Assembly: GCF_037201805.1 (NCBI RefSeq) | Contig: NZ_CP147404.1 | Location: 2,706,001-2,770,000, forward strand | DNA: 64,000 nt | Direction of reading: 5' to 3' | DNA from: Bacillus sp. FJAT-52991 | GTDB lineage: Bacteria > Bacillota > Bacilli > Bacillales > Domibacillaceae | In this document: in pieces, positions 44,420-53,369 of the stretch | Layout: each line of letters begins with the position of its first letter | Numbering within the stretch: the first letter of the stretch is position 1 | The notes under the pieces: generated by a model | Told to the model about the DNA's origin: nothing | Database searches by the model: none | Seen by the model: the letters and a program-made list of their open reading frames with translations, nothing else | Position numbers and translations under genes: made by a program

Positions 44420-44860
44420 TTATTTTCCTAAGAAAGATTTCAACATCCATACATGCTTTTCTAGCTCTTGGTGAATAGCAAGAAGCATATCACCTGTCGT
44501 TTCATCATTCACTTCTCCTGCTAAGTCCATCGCTTCTTTCAGCTCAACGATGATCGTTGCAAAATCATCAGCAACTGATTGCACCATTTGCTCGGCTGTT
44601 TCTTTTCCTTCCGCTTCTCCAATAGTCGCCATTTCTAACGATTCTTTTAACGTCGCAACTGGTTGACCGCCAAGAGCTAATAAGCGTTCTGCTAGTTCAT
44701 CAATATGAAGAGATGCTTCTGTGTATAATTCTTCAAATTTTGTATGTAAAGCAAAAAAATGTGGACCTTTTACAAACCAATGGTAATTGTGTAATTTCGT
44801 GTAAAGTACTGTCCAGTTGGCAATTTGTTGGTTAACACTTTGAACTAATTTCTCTGACAT
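44420..44860 (-). CDS. dps: Dps-family ferritin-like DNA-protection protein
   Basis: Miniferritin of 146 residues that forms 12-mers, binds iron and in many members protects DNA under stress. The intersubunit ferroxidase residues are visible in [22 protein letters not shown] (His, His then Glu) and the following [14 protein letters not shown] (Asp, Glu). No long basic N-terminal tail. ATG 44860 is chosen over 44923 because AGGAGGAG is seven bases before it. A sigma-A type promoter is read at 44894-44923; the B. subtilis gene is also under SigB, whose box I could not assign cleanly here. Confidence 0.92.
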   Translation of the reverse strand: MSEKLVQSVNQQIANWTVLYTKLHNYHWFVKGPHFFALHTKFEELYTEASLHIDELAERLLALGGQPVATLKESLEMATIGEAEGKETAEQMVQSVADDFATIIVELKEAMDLAGEVNDETTGDMLLAIHQELEKHVWMLKSFLGK

Positions 44861-44893
44861 AAACAATCTCCTCCTATTTTCTGATTCTTTTTC

Positions 44894-44923
44894 ATTGTAA
44901 AATATGATGCCCCACTTGTCCAA
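44894..44923 (-). promoter_or_regulatory. candidate sigma-A promoter for dps
   Basis: On the minus strand TTGGAC (44923-44918), 18-bp spacer, TACAAT (44899-44894), 33 bp before the start codon. Confidence 0.5.
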
Positions 44924-44996
44924 AAAAATTTACACAAATAAGCAGCATACACGACTAGAGGAAAACATGGTAAGATAAGTCTAGGAGGGAGACGAC

Positions 44997-45155
44997 ATGA
45001 CTACTGTATTAATCATTTCCATTGTTATCGTTATTGGCGTACTGATTTTCACCATTTTATCGATTAACAAAGGCTACCAATATAAACATACGATTGATCC
45101 AATTGAAAACAATCCGCACCTACAGCAAGATGAATCCGAAGAGCGCAAGGAATAA
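44997..45155 (+). CDS. ytzI: YtzI family small membrane protein
   Basis: A 52-codon frame. ATG 44997 is preceded by AGGAGGGAG. One TM helix fills residues ~3-22 (VLIISIVIVIGVLIFTIL), followed by a hydrophilic tail with KGYQYKHTIDPIEN, the conserved YtzI motif, and an acidic end. Function unknown. It is six bases upstream of yidD, so the two are probably cotranscribed, and a small membrane protein next to an insertion factor may be related functionally. Confidence 0.85.
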   Translation: MTTVLIISIVIVIGVLIFTILSINKGYQYKHTIDPIENNPHLQQDESEERKE

Positions 45156-45161
45156 CCTACG

Positions 45162-45401
45162 ATGAAAAGACTATTTATGGGCATCATTCGCTTTTATCAA
45201 AAATTCCTTTCACCATTAAAGCCACCAACCTGTCGCTTTTATCCAACATGCTCTCATTACGGCTTAGAAGCGGTTCAACGATTTGGGGCGATCAAGGGTG
45301 GGTATTTAACTATTGTTCGCATTTTAAAATGTCACCCTTTTCATCCTGGGGGCTTTGATTTCGTCCCTGAAACGTGGAAGGATCGCAAAAAGAAGAACTG
45401 A
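45162..45401 (+). CDS. yidD: membrane protein insertion efficiency factor YidD
   Basis: Small amphipathic protein of 79 residues that assists YidC-type insertion. The family signature is intact: [29 protein letters not shown] with two invariant Cys and the Tyr/Pro pattern, then [16 protein letters not shown] with the third Cys. It follows ytzI by six bases. ATG 45162 lacks a strong Shine-Dalgarno of its own (AAGGAATAACCTACG), consistent with coupling to ytzI. Confidence 0.95.
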   Translation: MKRLFMGIIRFYQKFLSPLKPPTCRFYPTCSHYGLEAVQRFGAIKGGYLTIVRILKCHPFHPGGFDFVPETWKDRKKKN

Positions 45402-45426
45402 CACCTTATCGTATCAGTTCTTCTTT
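45390..45426. terminator. bidirectional terminator between yidD and menC
   Basis: Stem AAGAAGAACTGA / TCAGTTCTTCTT with A- and T-tracts, overlapping both the yidD stop and the menC stop. Confidence 0.85.
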
Positions 45427-46512
45427 TTGTATCGTTACTTCTTTTAATCGTTTTTCATTTATTTGATAGCCAATCCCCGCTTCATGCGGTAAAGAAATGG
45501 TGCCGTTCACCACTTGAATTTCCGGCTCAATGATGTCTTCGTGCCAATAATGACTAGAAGAAGATAAATCTCCTGGAATCGAAAAGCCTTCGAGTGAAGC
45601 GAGAGCGACATTATGAGCGCGAGAAACACCAAACTCAATCATGCCTCCTACCCAAACAGGTACGCCTTGTTTTCGACAAAGATCATGAATCTTTTTCGCC
45701 TCTTGAAGTCCGCCGACACGCCCGATTTTAATATTAATCACTCCACAGCTTCCAAGCTCTAATGCATTTTCAGCATCGCGAATGGAACGAATGCTTTCAT
45801 CGAGACAGATCCGTGTTTCAATCATTTTTTGCAACTTGGCATGTTGAACGAGATCATCGACCGCTAGCGGCTGTTCAATCATCAGCAACTGAAACTCATC
45901 CAGCGCTTTTAACTGATCGACATCTTTTAGCGAATAAGCAGAATTAGCATCAGCCATAAGTGGAATGGTGGGAAATTGGTGGCGAATCTTTCGTAAAAGC
46001 TCGTGATCATTTTGTGGACTAATTTTCACCTTGATACGCTCGTACCCTTGTGTAAGGAGCTGATCGATTCGACTGAGAGTTTCAGCGATGGATGAACCTG
46101 CGGCTACCGCACCGGCACATACTTCTTCTCTCACACTACCTAGCAATACGGCAAGAGGTTGTCCTTGGCGCTTACTATATAAATCCCATATCGCTGTTTC
46201 CACGCCCGCTTTAGCCATTTGATTGCCCCGAACCTTTTCAAACCATTTATTGATTTCAGAAGGGTGGTTCATTTCTCGATGAAGAACAAGAGGAGCTAGT
46301 ATATCCTTGATCATGTGATAATTCGTTTGTACGGTTTCCTCTGTATACCAAGGGGTGGAAAAAGCAACCGCCTCCCCATAGCCGCTTACCCCGTCACAAT
46401 CAATGGCCTCTACAATGATGCCGCGCCGTTTATTTACTGTCTCCAAATGCGTCACAAACGGCGATTTCAATTCCATTTCAATGACATGGAGAATGAAACG
46501 TTCTACTCTCAT
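45406..46512 (-). CDS. menC: o-succinylbenzoate synthase MenC
   Basis: Enolase-superfamily dehydratase of menaquinone synthesis, making o-succinylbenzoate from SHCHC; 368 residues. Catalytic Lys in IKVKISP (~164), metal ligands in PLMADANSAY (Asp ~190), MIEQPL (Glu ~216) and CLDESI (Asp ~241), and a Lys in VINIKIGRVGG (~265). The GGMIEFGVSR motif near 292 matches the N-succinylamino-acid racemase/OSBS subgroup, so some racemase side activity is possible. ATG 46512 overlaps the menE stop by four bases. Last gene of the men cluster. Confidence 0.94.
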   Translation of the reverse strand: MRVERFILHVIEMELKSPFVTHLETVNKRRGIIVEAIDCDGVSGYGEAVAFSTPWYTEETVQTNYHMIKDILAPLVLHREMNHPSEINKWFEKVRGNQMAKAGVETAIWDLYSKRQGQPLAVLLGSVREEVCAGAVAAGSSIAETLSRIDQLLTQGYERIKVKISPQNDHELLRKIRHQFPTIPLMADANSAYSLKDVDQLKALDEFQLLMIEQPLAVDDLVQHAKLQKMIETRICLDESIRSIRDAENALELGSCGVINIKIGRVGGLQEAKKIHDLCRKQGVPVWVGGMIEFGVSRAHNVALASLEGFSIPGDLSSSSHYWHEDIIEPEIQVVNGTISLPHEAGIGYQINEKRLKEVTIQKEELIR

Positions 46513-47954
46513 TTGTTCTGCCTCTTTTCATACTCCACTTTCAGCTCGCGTCGCATTAATTTCTTCGCTGCATTTCTCGGCAATTGTTCGACGATAAAAA
46601 TAGATGATGGACATTTATATTTAGCTAGCCGTTCACTGCAAAATGCTTTGACTTCTTCCTCATGAAGCCGCTCCTTCACGACGATAAAAGCAACCGGCAC
46701 CTGCCCCCATTGTTCATCAGAAACACCGATGACACCTGCTTCAGCTACAATTGGATGTTCAAGCAGCACCGATTCAATTTCAGCTGGATAGACATTTTCT
46801 CCACCAGAAATAATTAAATCTGAGCGGCGATCTAATACATATAAAAATCCTTCTTCATCTAAATAACCAACGTCCCCGGTATGAAACCAACCATCCGAAA
46901 AAGATTCATGATTCGCTTCCTCACGTCGCAAATATCCATGGGTCACATTCGGCCCTTTCACAAGAATTTCTCCTTCCTTTTCCTCACCAACTATTCTCAA
47001 CTGACATGGAAAAAGAGGCTTACCGGCAGAGCCAAGCTTCGATAAGCTATACTCGGGTGAAAGCGTAACAATTTGCGAAGACGTTTCTGTCATGCCATAC
47101 GTTTGATAAACAGGAATATTTTTCTCTGTACAAGCTTCTAATAAAGGTTTAGGCGCCGGACCACCACCTAGTAACATACAGCGAAAAGATGGATGATAGG
47201 CCCCTTCCAGTTGATCAAGCATCCGTTTAAGCATTGCTGAGACAACGGAAATAATCGTTCCTTCTCCTTTTTGCAATCCTTCATTGATTTTCTGTTCATC
47301 AAACTGCTCATACAATCGAACCGCCATACCGTACACAACGCTGCGAATAAGAATTGAATAACCGCTAATATGAAAAAGAGGAACGGCACATATCCAGCAA
47401 TCTTGTTCATGAATCCCTAAATTTAACGCTGATCCTGTGGCACTCCACCAATGATTCCCATACGTCTGCAACACCCCTTTAGGTCTGCCTGTCGTTCCTG
47501 ACGTATACATCACAGAACATACTTCCTTAAGATCAAATGTTTCCCGCCCTTGCATCCCCGTTATATGTTCACGAGTCGCAACGTTAATCGTATGTACCCC
47601 TTCAAACGCTTCAGTAATCGGCTGAAAGGCTGGATCATATACAACACATTTCGCCTGTGCATCCTCAAGCTGCCAGAGTAATTCCGCACTCGTTAAACGA
47701 TGATTCAATAAAACGGCAACCGCTCCTATTTGCTGCAAAGCGTGAATGAAAAATACCGCTCGTTCTGTATTCTTTACAAGCACGCCCACATAATCGCCAT
47801 GCTTGATTCCATGCTGCTCTAAAAAAGCCGCATACACTTGGACCTCCTCATACAATTGCGAAAATGTCCAGCTTTTCTTACCAAAATAAAGTGCTGGTCG
47901 CTCAGGCGTCAAAAAAGCTCTCTGCTTTAACCAATTCGGCATGCTTTGTGACAC
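46509..47954 (-). CDS. menE: o-succinylbenzoate-CoA ligase MenE
   Basis: Acyl-adenylate ligase (ANL superfamily), 481 residues, activating OSB to OSB-CoA. AMP-binding P-loop YTSGTTGRPKG (~residue 150), YGMTETSSQ (~285), the hinge Asp in GWFHTGDVGYLDE (~360) and ISGGENVYPAEIE (~385), with the catalytic Lys near the C terminus (PRNAAKKLMR). All present. ATG 47954 follows AAGAAAGGAGTAGAAA. Upstream it is separated from menB by a strong terminator and a repeat (47955-48262), which is unusual for this cluster. Confidence 0.94.
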   Translation of the reverse strand: MSQSMPNWLKQRAFLTPERPALYFGKKSWTFSQLYEEVQVYAAFLEQHGIKHGDYVGVLVKNTERAVFFIHALQQIGAVAVLLNHRLTSAELLWQLEDAQAKCVVYDPAFQPITEAFEGVHTINVATREHITGMQGRETFDLKEVCSVMYTSGTTGRPKGVLQTYGNHWWSATGSALNLGIHEQDCWICAVPLFHISGYSILIRSVVYGMAVRLYEQFDEQKINEGLQKGEGTIISVVSAMLKRMLDQLEGAYHPSFRCMLLGGGPAPKPLLEACTEKNIPVYQTYGMTETSSQIVTLSPEYSLSKLGSAGKPLFPCQLRIVGEEKEGEILVKGPNVTHGYLRREEANHESFSDGWFHTGDVGYLDEEGFLYVLDRRSDLIISGGENVYPAEIESVLLEHPIVAEAGVIGVSDEQWGQVPVAFIVVKERLHEEEVKAFCSERLAKYKCPSSIFIVEQLPRNAAKKLMRRELKVEYEKRQNK

Positions 47955-47990
47955 GATCTTTCTACTCCTTTCTTTCCCCTACTAGCGAAC

Positions 47991-48022
47991 AAAAAAGCTT
48001 GATGGAAAACCATCAAGCTTTT
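47991..48022 (-). terminator. strong hairpin between menB and menE
   Basis: Perfect 13-bp stem AAAAGCTTGATGG / CCATCAAGCTTTT with a four-base loop and T6 on the minus strand. In the direction menB to menE it is a textbook terminator. Confidence 0.88.
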
Positions 48023-48262
48023 GGACTATGCCACATCCGCAAGCCGGAGGGCTATATTTGTTTTATTTTCGGGTGTTTCCTTTATCTAGTGCGGATCGTT
48101 CCAGTACATACGTCGCTAAACGGGACCTTCCGCTTTTCTACTGTCTAGCTCCAACGGCCAGACTCTCGGACATAAGCCATCACGTCTGTGTGGAAAAGAA
48201 CGCCATTACGTCATTCTGTCATTTGCTTGTCGTGTCTGAACAGTTGGCTCCGCTTTTCTCTA
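48023..48262. repeat. intergenic repeat remnant between menB and menE
   Basis: The ~240 bp between the hairpin and the menB stop hold no plausible gene. They contain TGTCTAGCTCCAACGGCC (48142-48159) and CATAAGCCATCACG, words of the dispersed imperfect repeat that is common in Bacillaceae intergenic DNA, with a related motif CCGCTTTTCT at both ends (48130-48139, 48250-48259). Family identity is by recognition of these words; copy number elsewhere cannot be seen in this window. Confidence 0.5.
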
Positions 48263-49081
48263 TTAAGGGAATCTTGGGAATTGACCGAAGTCTGGTTTGC
48301 GTTTTTCTTTGAAGGCGTCTCTTCCTTCTTTTGCTTCGTCTGTTGTGTAGTATAGAAGCGTTGCATCGCCCGCTAGTTGTTGTAGACCGGCAAGACCGTC
48401 TGTGTCTGCATTCATAGCCGCTTTGATGAAGCGTAGAGCTGTTGGGCTCTTCTCAAGCATTTCTTGCGCCCATTGAACTGTTTCTGCTTCTAATTGCTCT
48501 AGAGGCACAACTGTGTTGACTAAGCCCATATCTAATGCTTCTTGCGCATTGTATTGACGGCATAGGTACCAAATTTCTCTCGCTTTTTTATGACCAACAA
48601 GGCGAGCTAAATAGCCGGAACCATAACCTGCGTCGAAGCTTCCAACATTCGGTCCCGTTTGTCCGAAAACAGCATTATCTGCAGCAATCGTTAAATCACA
48701 TACAACATGCAGCACATGGCCGCCACCAATCGCATAACCTGCAACCATAGCAATTACTGGTTTCGGAATCACGCGAATTAAGCGTTGTAGATCTAGTACG
48801 TTTAAGCGAGGAATTTGATCATCGCCAACATAACCGCCATGGCCACGAACTTTTTGATCTCCACCAGAACAGAACGCTTTTTCTCCTGCTCCTGTTAACA
48901 CGATCACACCGACTTTTTCATCATCGCGTGCATAAGCAAAAGCATCAATCAATTCCATTACCGTTTTCGGACGGAAAGCGTTGTGCACTTCTGGACGATT
49001 AATCGTAATCTTTGCAATTCCATTATACGTTTCATATAAAATATCTTCGTATTGACGTTCACTAATCCAGTCAAAAGCCAT
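48263..49081 (-). CDS. menB: 1,4-dihydroxy-2-naphthoyl-CoA synthase MenB
   Basis: Crotonase-fold ring-closing enzyme, 272 residues, converting OSB-CoA to DHNA-CoA. Oxyanion-hole motif [20 protein letters not shown] (~residue 80-100), the GG of [12 protein letters not shown] (~130) and the active-site Asp/Tyr in [13 protein letters not shown] (~160) are present. ATG 49081 is chosen over 49144 because AAAGGAGG is eight bases before it. Downstream of menH by a few bases; the intergenic repeat and terminator follow it. Confidence 0.96.
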   Translation of the reverse strand: MAFDWISERQYEDILYETYNGIAKITINRPEVHNAFRPKTVMELIDAFAYARDDEKVGVIVLTGAGEKAFCSGGDQKVRGHGGYVGDDQIPRLNVLDLQRLIRVIPKPVIAMVAGYAIGGGHVLHVVCDLTIAADNAVFGQTGPNVGSFDAGYGSGYLARLVGHKKAREIWYLCRQYNAQEALDMGLVNTVVPLEQLEAETVQWAQEMLEKSPTALRFIKAAMNADTDGLAGLQQLAGDATLLYYTTDEAKEGRDAFKEKRKPDFGQFPRFP

Positions 49082-49095
49082 TATAATTGCCTCCT

Positions 49096-49905
49096 TTATG
49101 TATAAACCAAAAACTCTCTTATTATTGTACCAAATTCTTCGCAATCTTCCACATGAATTGCATGACCTTTTCTACTCACTTCTTTCCAAGTGACTTGTGG
49201 AAGCTGTTTATTCATCTCAAGAGCGATGTTCGTAAACTTTTCATCCAACGTACCAGTGACAAGCAGAACAGGTATTTTCAGCGCTGAAAGCTTCTTCCAC
49301 CAAGACGGTTGCGATCCAGTGCCCATTCCTTTTAACGAACCAGAAAGTCCAACAACGTTATTTTGCAGCCGCTGATGACGAATCACTTTCTGTTTCGCTA
49401 ACGAAAGTTTTTTTTGTGTAGCAAATAGCGGGATGTTTGTCCAGAAATCGACAAACGCCTTGATTCCTTCTGTTTCAATTTTCATCGCTAGCTTTTCATC
49501 TGCTGTTCGGCGTGCCGCTCGTTCCTCTTCTGTCTTTAATCCAGGCGACGTACTTTCTAACATTACGCTTTGAACAATTTCCGGAAAAAGAACAGCCATC
49601 GTTAAAGCGAGCCGACCTCCCATAGAATAACCTAAAATATGAAAGCGTTCAAACGTAAGCTGATGCATCAATTCCTTCAAATCTCGCGCCACTAGCTGAA
49701 TATCGTATCTCTTTGGATCTTCTGGACAACTACTTTTTCCATGACCTAAAAGATCTACCATAATGCACTGATACCGATCTGTTAACAAAGCGGTTGTATC
49801 AGCCCATGTCGTATGGTCTCCTGTGAATCCATGTAAAAGCAGGATTGGTTCCCCGCTTCCGATGACTTCATAATGATAGCGACAATCATGAATCGTTAGC
49901 TCCAT
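49096..49905 (-). CDS. menH: SHCHC synthase MenH
   Basis: Alpha/beta hydrolase-fold lyase of menaquinone synthesis (removes pyruvate from SEPHCHC to give SHCHC), 269 residues. Oxyanion/cap motif [13 protein letters not shown] (~residue 22), nucleophile GYSMGG (Ser ~96), catalytic Asp in VTGTLDEKF (~216) and His in KGHAIHVED (~245). Its start overlaps the 3' end of menD (49896-49905), so it is translationally coupled to menD. ATG 49905. Confidence 0.93.
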   Translation of the reverse strand: MELTIHDCRYHYEVIGSGEPILLLHGFTGDHTTWADTTALLTDRYQCIMVDLLGHGKSSCPEDPKRYDIQLVARDLKELMHQLTFERFHILGYSMGGRLALTMAVLFPEIVQSVMLESTSPGLKTEEERAARRTADEKLAMKIETEGIKAFVDFWTNIPLFATQKKLSLAKQKVIRHQRLQNNVVGLSGSLKGMGTGSQPSWWKKLSALKIPVLLVTGTLDEKFTNIALEMNKQLPQVTWKEVSRKGHAIHVEDCEEFGTIIREFLVYT

Positions 49906-51659
49906 TCATCATCACCAACAAGCCATTCATTTATTTCCTGGGAAACTTTCTCCCATAATTGCCGATGAGCAACCACATTTTTTTCACGATCGGTTACCGC
50001 TTCTATAATAAATAATCCATCAGCTTCTTGGGCTTTTGCCATCGCCTCATGTAACATCTCCATATCCGTCACTTTTAGGTAATCTCCACCATAAAGCTTG
50101 GATGCATGGACAAAATCAAGATCCGCCGGCGTGCCAAATAGCTTTTCAAAATGCTTCGGCTCTGATGATTGTGGCAAGTAAGAGAATATCCCCCCACCAT
50201 TATTATTGATCACAATCACCGTCATTTTAATGCCATTTAGCTTAGCAGCTAACAAACCATTTAAATCGTGGAAAAAGGATAAATCACCTAAAATTAAATA
50301 CAAGGAAGAATCGGCCGCTGCCACTCCAAGTGCACTAGAAACAAGGCCATCAATACCATTGGCACCACGATTCGCATACAAATGAATGTTTTTTTGTTGA
50401 GCAAAAAAGAACGAATCTAAATCACGAATCGGCATGCTGTTACCAACGAATAACGATGATTCATCGGGCAACTTTTGCAACACTTGATAAAAGAGTTTTC
50501 CTTCATCAAGCTCTTCATGCTGTTGCACCTCTTTCATTTTCGCTTTCGCTAGCTCGTTTATTTTGATCCATTTAGTCAACCAAGCACTGTTTAGCTGATC
50601 CTTCTTTAAAGCGTGACCTAGCTTCAAGCAAAAGTCTGTTTCATCACAAGCGATCATATGAGAGGAAGCGATGATTGGATCTCTCCAGCCTCCACCACCA
50701 TCGATCACGAGATGCTCTTTATTCAAGTGCGTTTTCAAATATTGAGTCAACGCCTTTGAAACAGGCATTGCCCCGAAACGAAGTACCACATCAAAAGCGG
50801 CCGTCTTTTTCATTTGATCACTACGTAAGAACGCATCATAGCTGTCAATCACAACCGATTCAGACGACTGACCACTGCGAAGCCCTGACAATGGATCAGC
50901 CAAAATTGGGTAGCCCAATGCTTCAGCAAGAGCCAACACCGCTTCTTTAAACCCTTCAGCGGCTAACTCCCCGCAAACAATGATCCCTTTTTCTTTCTCT
51001 CTTAAAAAATGAGCAAGCTTCTCGATATTCTCTTGAGGCAGCGTCCGCTTTCCTTCCGTTAGTAAAAGAGAGTTTCGTTCACCAAATTCCTCCCCATCAA
51101 AAATCCCATCATACAGAGGAATTAACGGTTCCCGAAACGGAAAATTCAAATGAACAGGGCCAGCCGGAGCTTGAGAAGCTAAATACACCGATTTCGCTGC
51201 AGCCGAACGAACATAGCGCAGCATATTCTCATCCGAATCTGGCAAAGCCATCTCAGCAGACCATTTCACATGTGTACCATACAACTGGTTTTGATCAATC
51301 GCTTGCGGAGCCCCTACATCCCTTAACTCATGCGGGCGATCTGATGTCAATACAATTAACGGAACACGCGCATTTTTCGCTTCTACCACAGCCGGATAGT
51401 AATTAGCCGCCGCTGTACCTGACGTACAAAGTAAAGCGACTGGTTTGTTGGAAGCCTTCGCTAAACCTAGTGCAAAGAAAGCAGCAGAACGCTCATCAAT
51501 TTGAATATAAACCTTTATATCAGGATGTTCCGCCAGTAAAATTGCCATAGGAGTAGACCGCGAACCCGGACTAATCACGGCGCTGTCTACTCCTGCTTTT
51601 GCTAACCCATCAATAAAATGGGCATTATATAATGTTAAATCTTTTTGACGATCACTCAT
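49896..51659 (-). CDS. menD: SEPHCHC synthase MenD
   Basis: Thiamine-diphosphate enzyme, 587 residues, adding a succinyl semialdehyde unit from 2-oxoglutarate to isochorismate. N-terminal Pyr domain: SPGSRSTPMAILL (~30) and the catalytic Glu in QIDERSAAFFALG (~55). C-terminal PP domain with the ThDP motif LGDLSFFHDLNGLL (~440). GNSMPIRDLDSF and NRGANGIDG are also MenD-specific. ATG 51659 overlaps the menF stop (51652) by eight bases. Second gene of the cluster. Confidence 0.95.
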   Translation of the reverse strand: MSDRQKDLTLYNAHFIDGLAKAGVDSAVISPGSRSTPMAILLAEHPDIKVYIQIDERSAAFFALGLAKASNKPVALLCTSGTAAANYYPAVVEAKNARVPLIVLTSDRPHELRDVGAPQAIDQNQLYGTHVKWSAEMALPDSDENMLRYVRSAAAKSVYLASQAPAGPVHLNFPFREPLIPLYDGIFDGEEFGERNSLLLTEGKRTLPQENIEKLAHFLREKEKGIIVCGELAAEGFKEAVLALAEALGYPILADPLSGLRSGQSSESVVIDSYDAFLRSDQMKKTAAFDVVLRFGAMPVSKALTQYLKTHLNKEHLVIDGGGGWRDPIIASSHMIACDETDFCLKLGHALKKDQLNSAWLTKWIKINELAKAKMKEVQQHEELDEGKLFYQVLQKLPDESSLFVGNSMPIRDLDSFFFAQQKNIHLYANRGANGIDGLVSSALGVAAADSSLYLILGDLSFFHDLNGLLAAKLNGIKMTVIVINNNGGGIFSYLPQSSEPKHFEKLFGTPADLDFVHASKLYGGDYLKVTDMEMLHEAMAKAQEADGLFIIEAVTDREKNVVAHRQLWEKVSQEINEWLVGDDEWS

Positions 51660-53061
51660 CAGCCGTTCCTCCTATTGCGCGTAGCATCGGCCGGAATTTG
51701 ATACCCGTTTCAATGAATTCACTTTCCGCTTGTGAATCAGCCACAACACCGCAGCCTGCATAAAGCACTGCTTGCTGTTTATTTAACAATCCAGAACGAA
51801 TAGCAACAGCAAATTCACCATTTTTACGGTAATCCATCCATCCAACAGGTGCCCCATAAAAGCCACGATCCATCGTTTCTAGTCGACGAATCTCTTGTAA
51901 CGCCTTATCGTTCGGCAATCCTCCAAGCGCTGGTGTCGGGTGAAGCTTTTCAACAAATGGTAAGACCGACTTTTGTTCTGTATAACCAGTAACCGGTGTA
52001 TACAAATGTTGAATATCGCGAACCTTCATTAAAGTTGGCTTTGTTGAAACATCGACTTCATAACATAAATGAGACATTTCTTCTCGAATCATTTGCACAA
52101 CATAATCATGCTCGACCCGATTTTTGTCGTCATTCATTAGCTCATCCCCAAGCTTCTGATCCTCCAGTTCATCCCGACCTCGCTTAATCGATCCTGCTAA
52201 ACAAGTGGATAGCGCCACTTGATCTCGTTTGCGTACTAATCGTTCGGGAGAAGCTCCTAAGAAGCAGCTTTCCATCGACTCTAACGAGAAGACAAAACTC
52301 TCTGGCTGTTGATCGAGTAAGCGTTCTAGTACAAGATCTGGCGTGATTTCAGACTGAAAATGAGCCGTCAGCTTTCTAGCTAGTACGACTTTCTTCAATT
52401 CTGGATCAGCTGTGATGCTTCGTACCACTTCGTTGATGGATCGCTTCCATTCTTCTGGATCGTGTTCGTCCATCTCAATAAGATGAACATTGCTTTCCAA
52501 AGAAGGAACTGCTTGATGAAACAGTTGCGTTTTCTTCCGCTCTATCTTATCGATTAGCTCATCCGAATCGTACGATGTGCAGATCATATTTGTCGTCAAA
52601 TAGCTTTCCCCATTATAAATCGTCAGCATAAACTCTGGCACATAAAAGAAAGCAGGAGAAAAATTAGACCATTCCTTTTCCTGTGTTCTTTCAGGATCAA
52701 AGGAAAAACCACCAAATAGAAGTGGACCTGTTCCGTAAGCATCGAAAGGGTTGTGAATCGATGCACATTCAGTCATAGTATCCCACTTCTGCTCCACCTC
52801 TTTATAGCGCAGCTCATTTCTTTTCTCACTGCGAATCGCATGAATATTCCCTAACCCAACAATTGTCAATTCTCCATCTCGATCTTTCCAAAAAAATCGT
52901 TCTCCAGTATAAGCGGCTCGTCCATTTTGATAAAAAGCTAATGGATCAACCGAATCTACCTTCTCTACATAGCTAAAAAGCACAGACTGCACATGATTCA
53001 GTTTGTTATTTACCTCATGTATAAATACTTCTTTTATCGGATGGCTTTTTATAGTAGACAA
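51652..53061 (-). CDS. menF: isochorismate synthase MenF
   Basis: Chorismate-utilising enzyme, 469 residues, converting chorismate to isochorismate for menaquinone. C-terminal conserved region: GASPERLVR (~265), STCLAGSIKRG (~285), Mg/catalytic segment TPVTGYTE and HPTPALGGLPND (~380), ending AGCGVVADSQAESEFIETGIKFRPML. The frame is open further upstream from ATG 53106, but TTG 53061 has GGAGGAG six bases before it and gives the usual length. Promoter read at 53145-53116, whose -10 overlaps the upstream region. First gene of the minus-strand men run. Confidence 0.93.
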   Translation of the reverse strand: MSTIKSHPIKEVFIHEVNNKLNHVQSVLFSYVEKVDSVDPLAFYQNGRAAYTGERFFWKDRDGELTIVGLGNIHAIRSEKRNELRYKEVEQKWDTMTECASIHNPFDAYGTGPLLFGGFSFDPERTQEKEWSNFSPAFFYVPEFMLTIYNGESYLTTNMICTSYDSDELIDKIERKKTQLFHQAVPSLESNVHLIEMDEHDPEEWKRSINEVVRSITADPELKKVVLARKLTAHFQSEITPDLVLERLLDQQPESFVFSLESMESCFLGASPERLVRKRDQVALSTCLAGSIKRGRDELEDQKLGDELMNDDKNRVEHDYVVQMIREEMSHLCYEVDVSTKPTLMKVRDIQHLYTPVTGYTEQKSVLPFVEKLHPTPALGGLPNDKALQEIRRLETMDRGFYGAPVGWMDYRKNGEFAVAIRSGLLNKQQAVLYAGCGVVADSQAESEFIETGIKFRPMLRAIGGTADE

Positions 53062-53115
53062 TGAAATCTCCTCCATTGCACATACAGCAGTATGAATCGT
53101 TGTCAAACTTATTTA

Positions 53116-53145
53116 AAGATACACCGCTTGAACTCCTTATGTCAA
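53116..53145 (-). promoter_or_regulatory. candidate promoter of the menFDHB(EC) run
   Basis: On the minus strand TTGACA (53145-53140), 18-bp spacer, TATCTT (53121-53116), 55 bp before the menF TTG start. Confidence 0.5.
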
Positions 53146-53270
53146 CGATTCCACCGTGTTTTATCTTATTCTACCCCTATTATAATGTTTTGCTTCGATC
53201 CTTCCTATTATTTGTTTGCTTTGAGCTTGCTAAATGTGTCCATGAACCTGCTTAGAAATGTGAAAAATCA

Positions 53271-53299
53271 TTGACACTTCCCCTTTCCTTTTCTACACT
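53271..53299 (+). promoter_or_regulatory. sigma-A promoter for menA
   Basis: Perfect TTGACA (53271-53276), 17-bp spacer, TACACT (53294-53299), with a second TATAAT-like word just after. It precedes menA by 70 bp. Confidence 0.65.
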
Positions 53300-53369
53300 T
53301 ATAATGACGAACAGGGGAAGAAGTTTTCAATCATGTTGTTCGTTATTAACTAAAGGGAGAGAATGAACG

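Noticed and set aside
44894..44940. SigB promoter for dps
   Set aside because: GTGTAA and GGGGCAT-like words exist but their spacing (about 17) is outside the usual range.
47864..48312. Plus-strand frames across the menB-menE gap
   Set aside because: They overlap the hairpin, the repeat remnant and the ends of men genes, with no ribosome-binding site.
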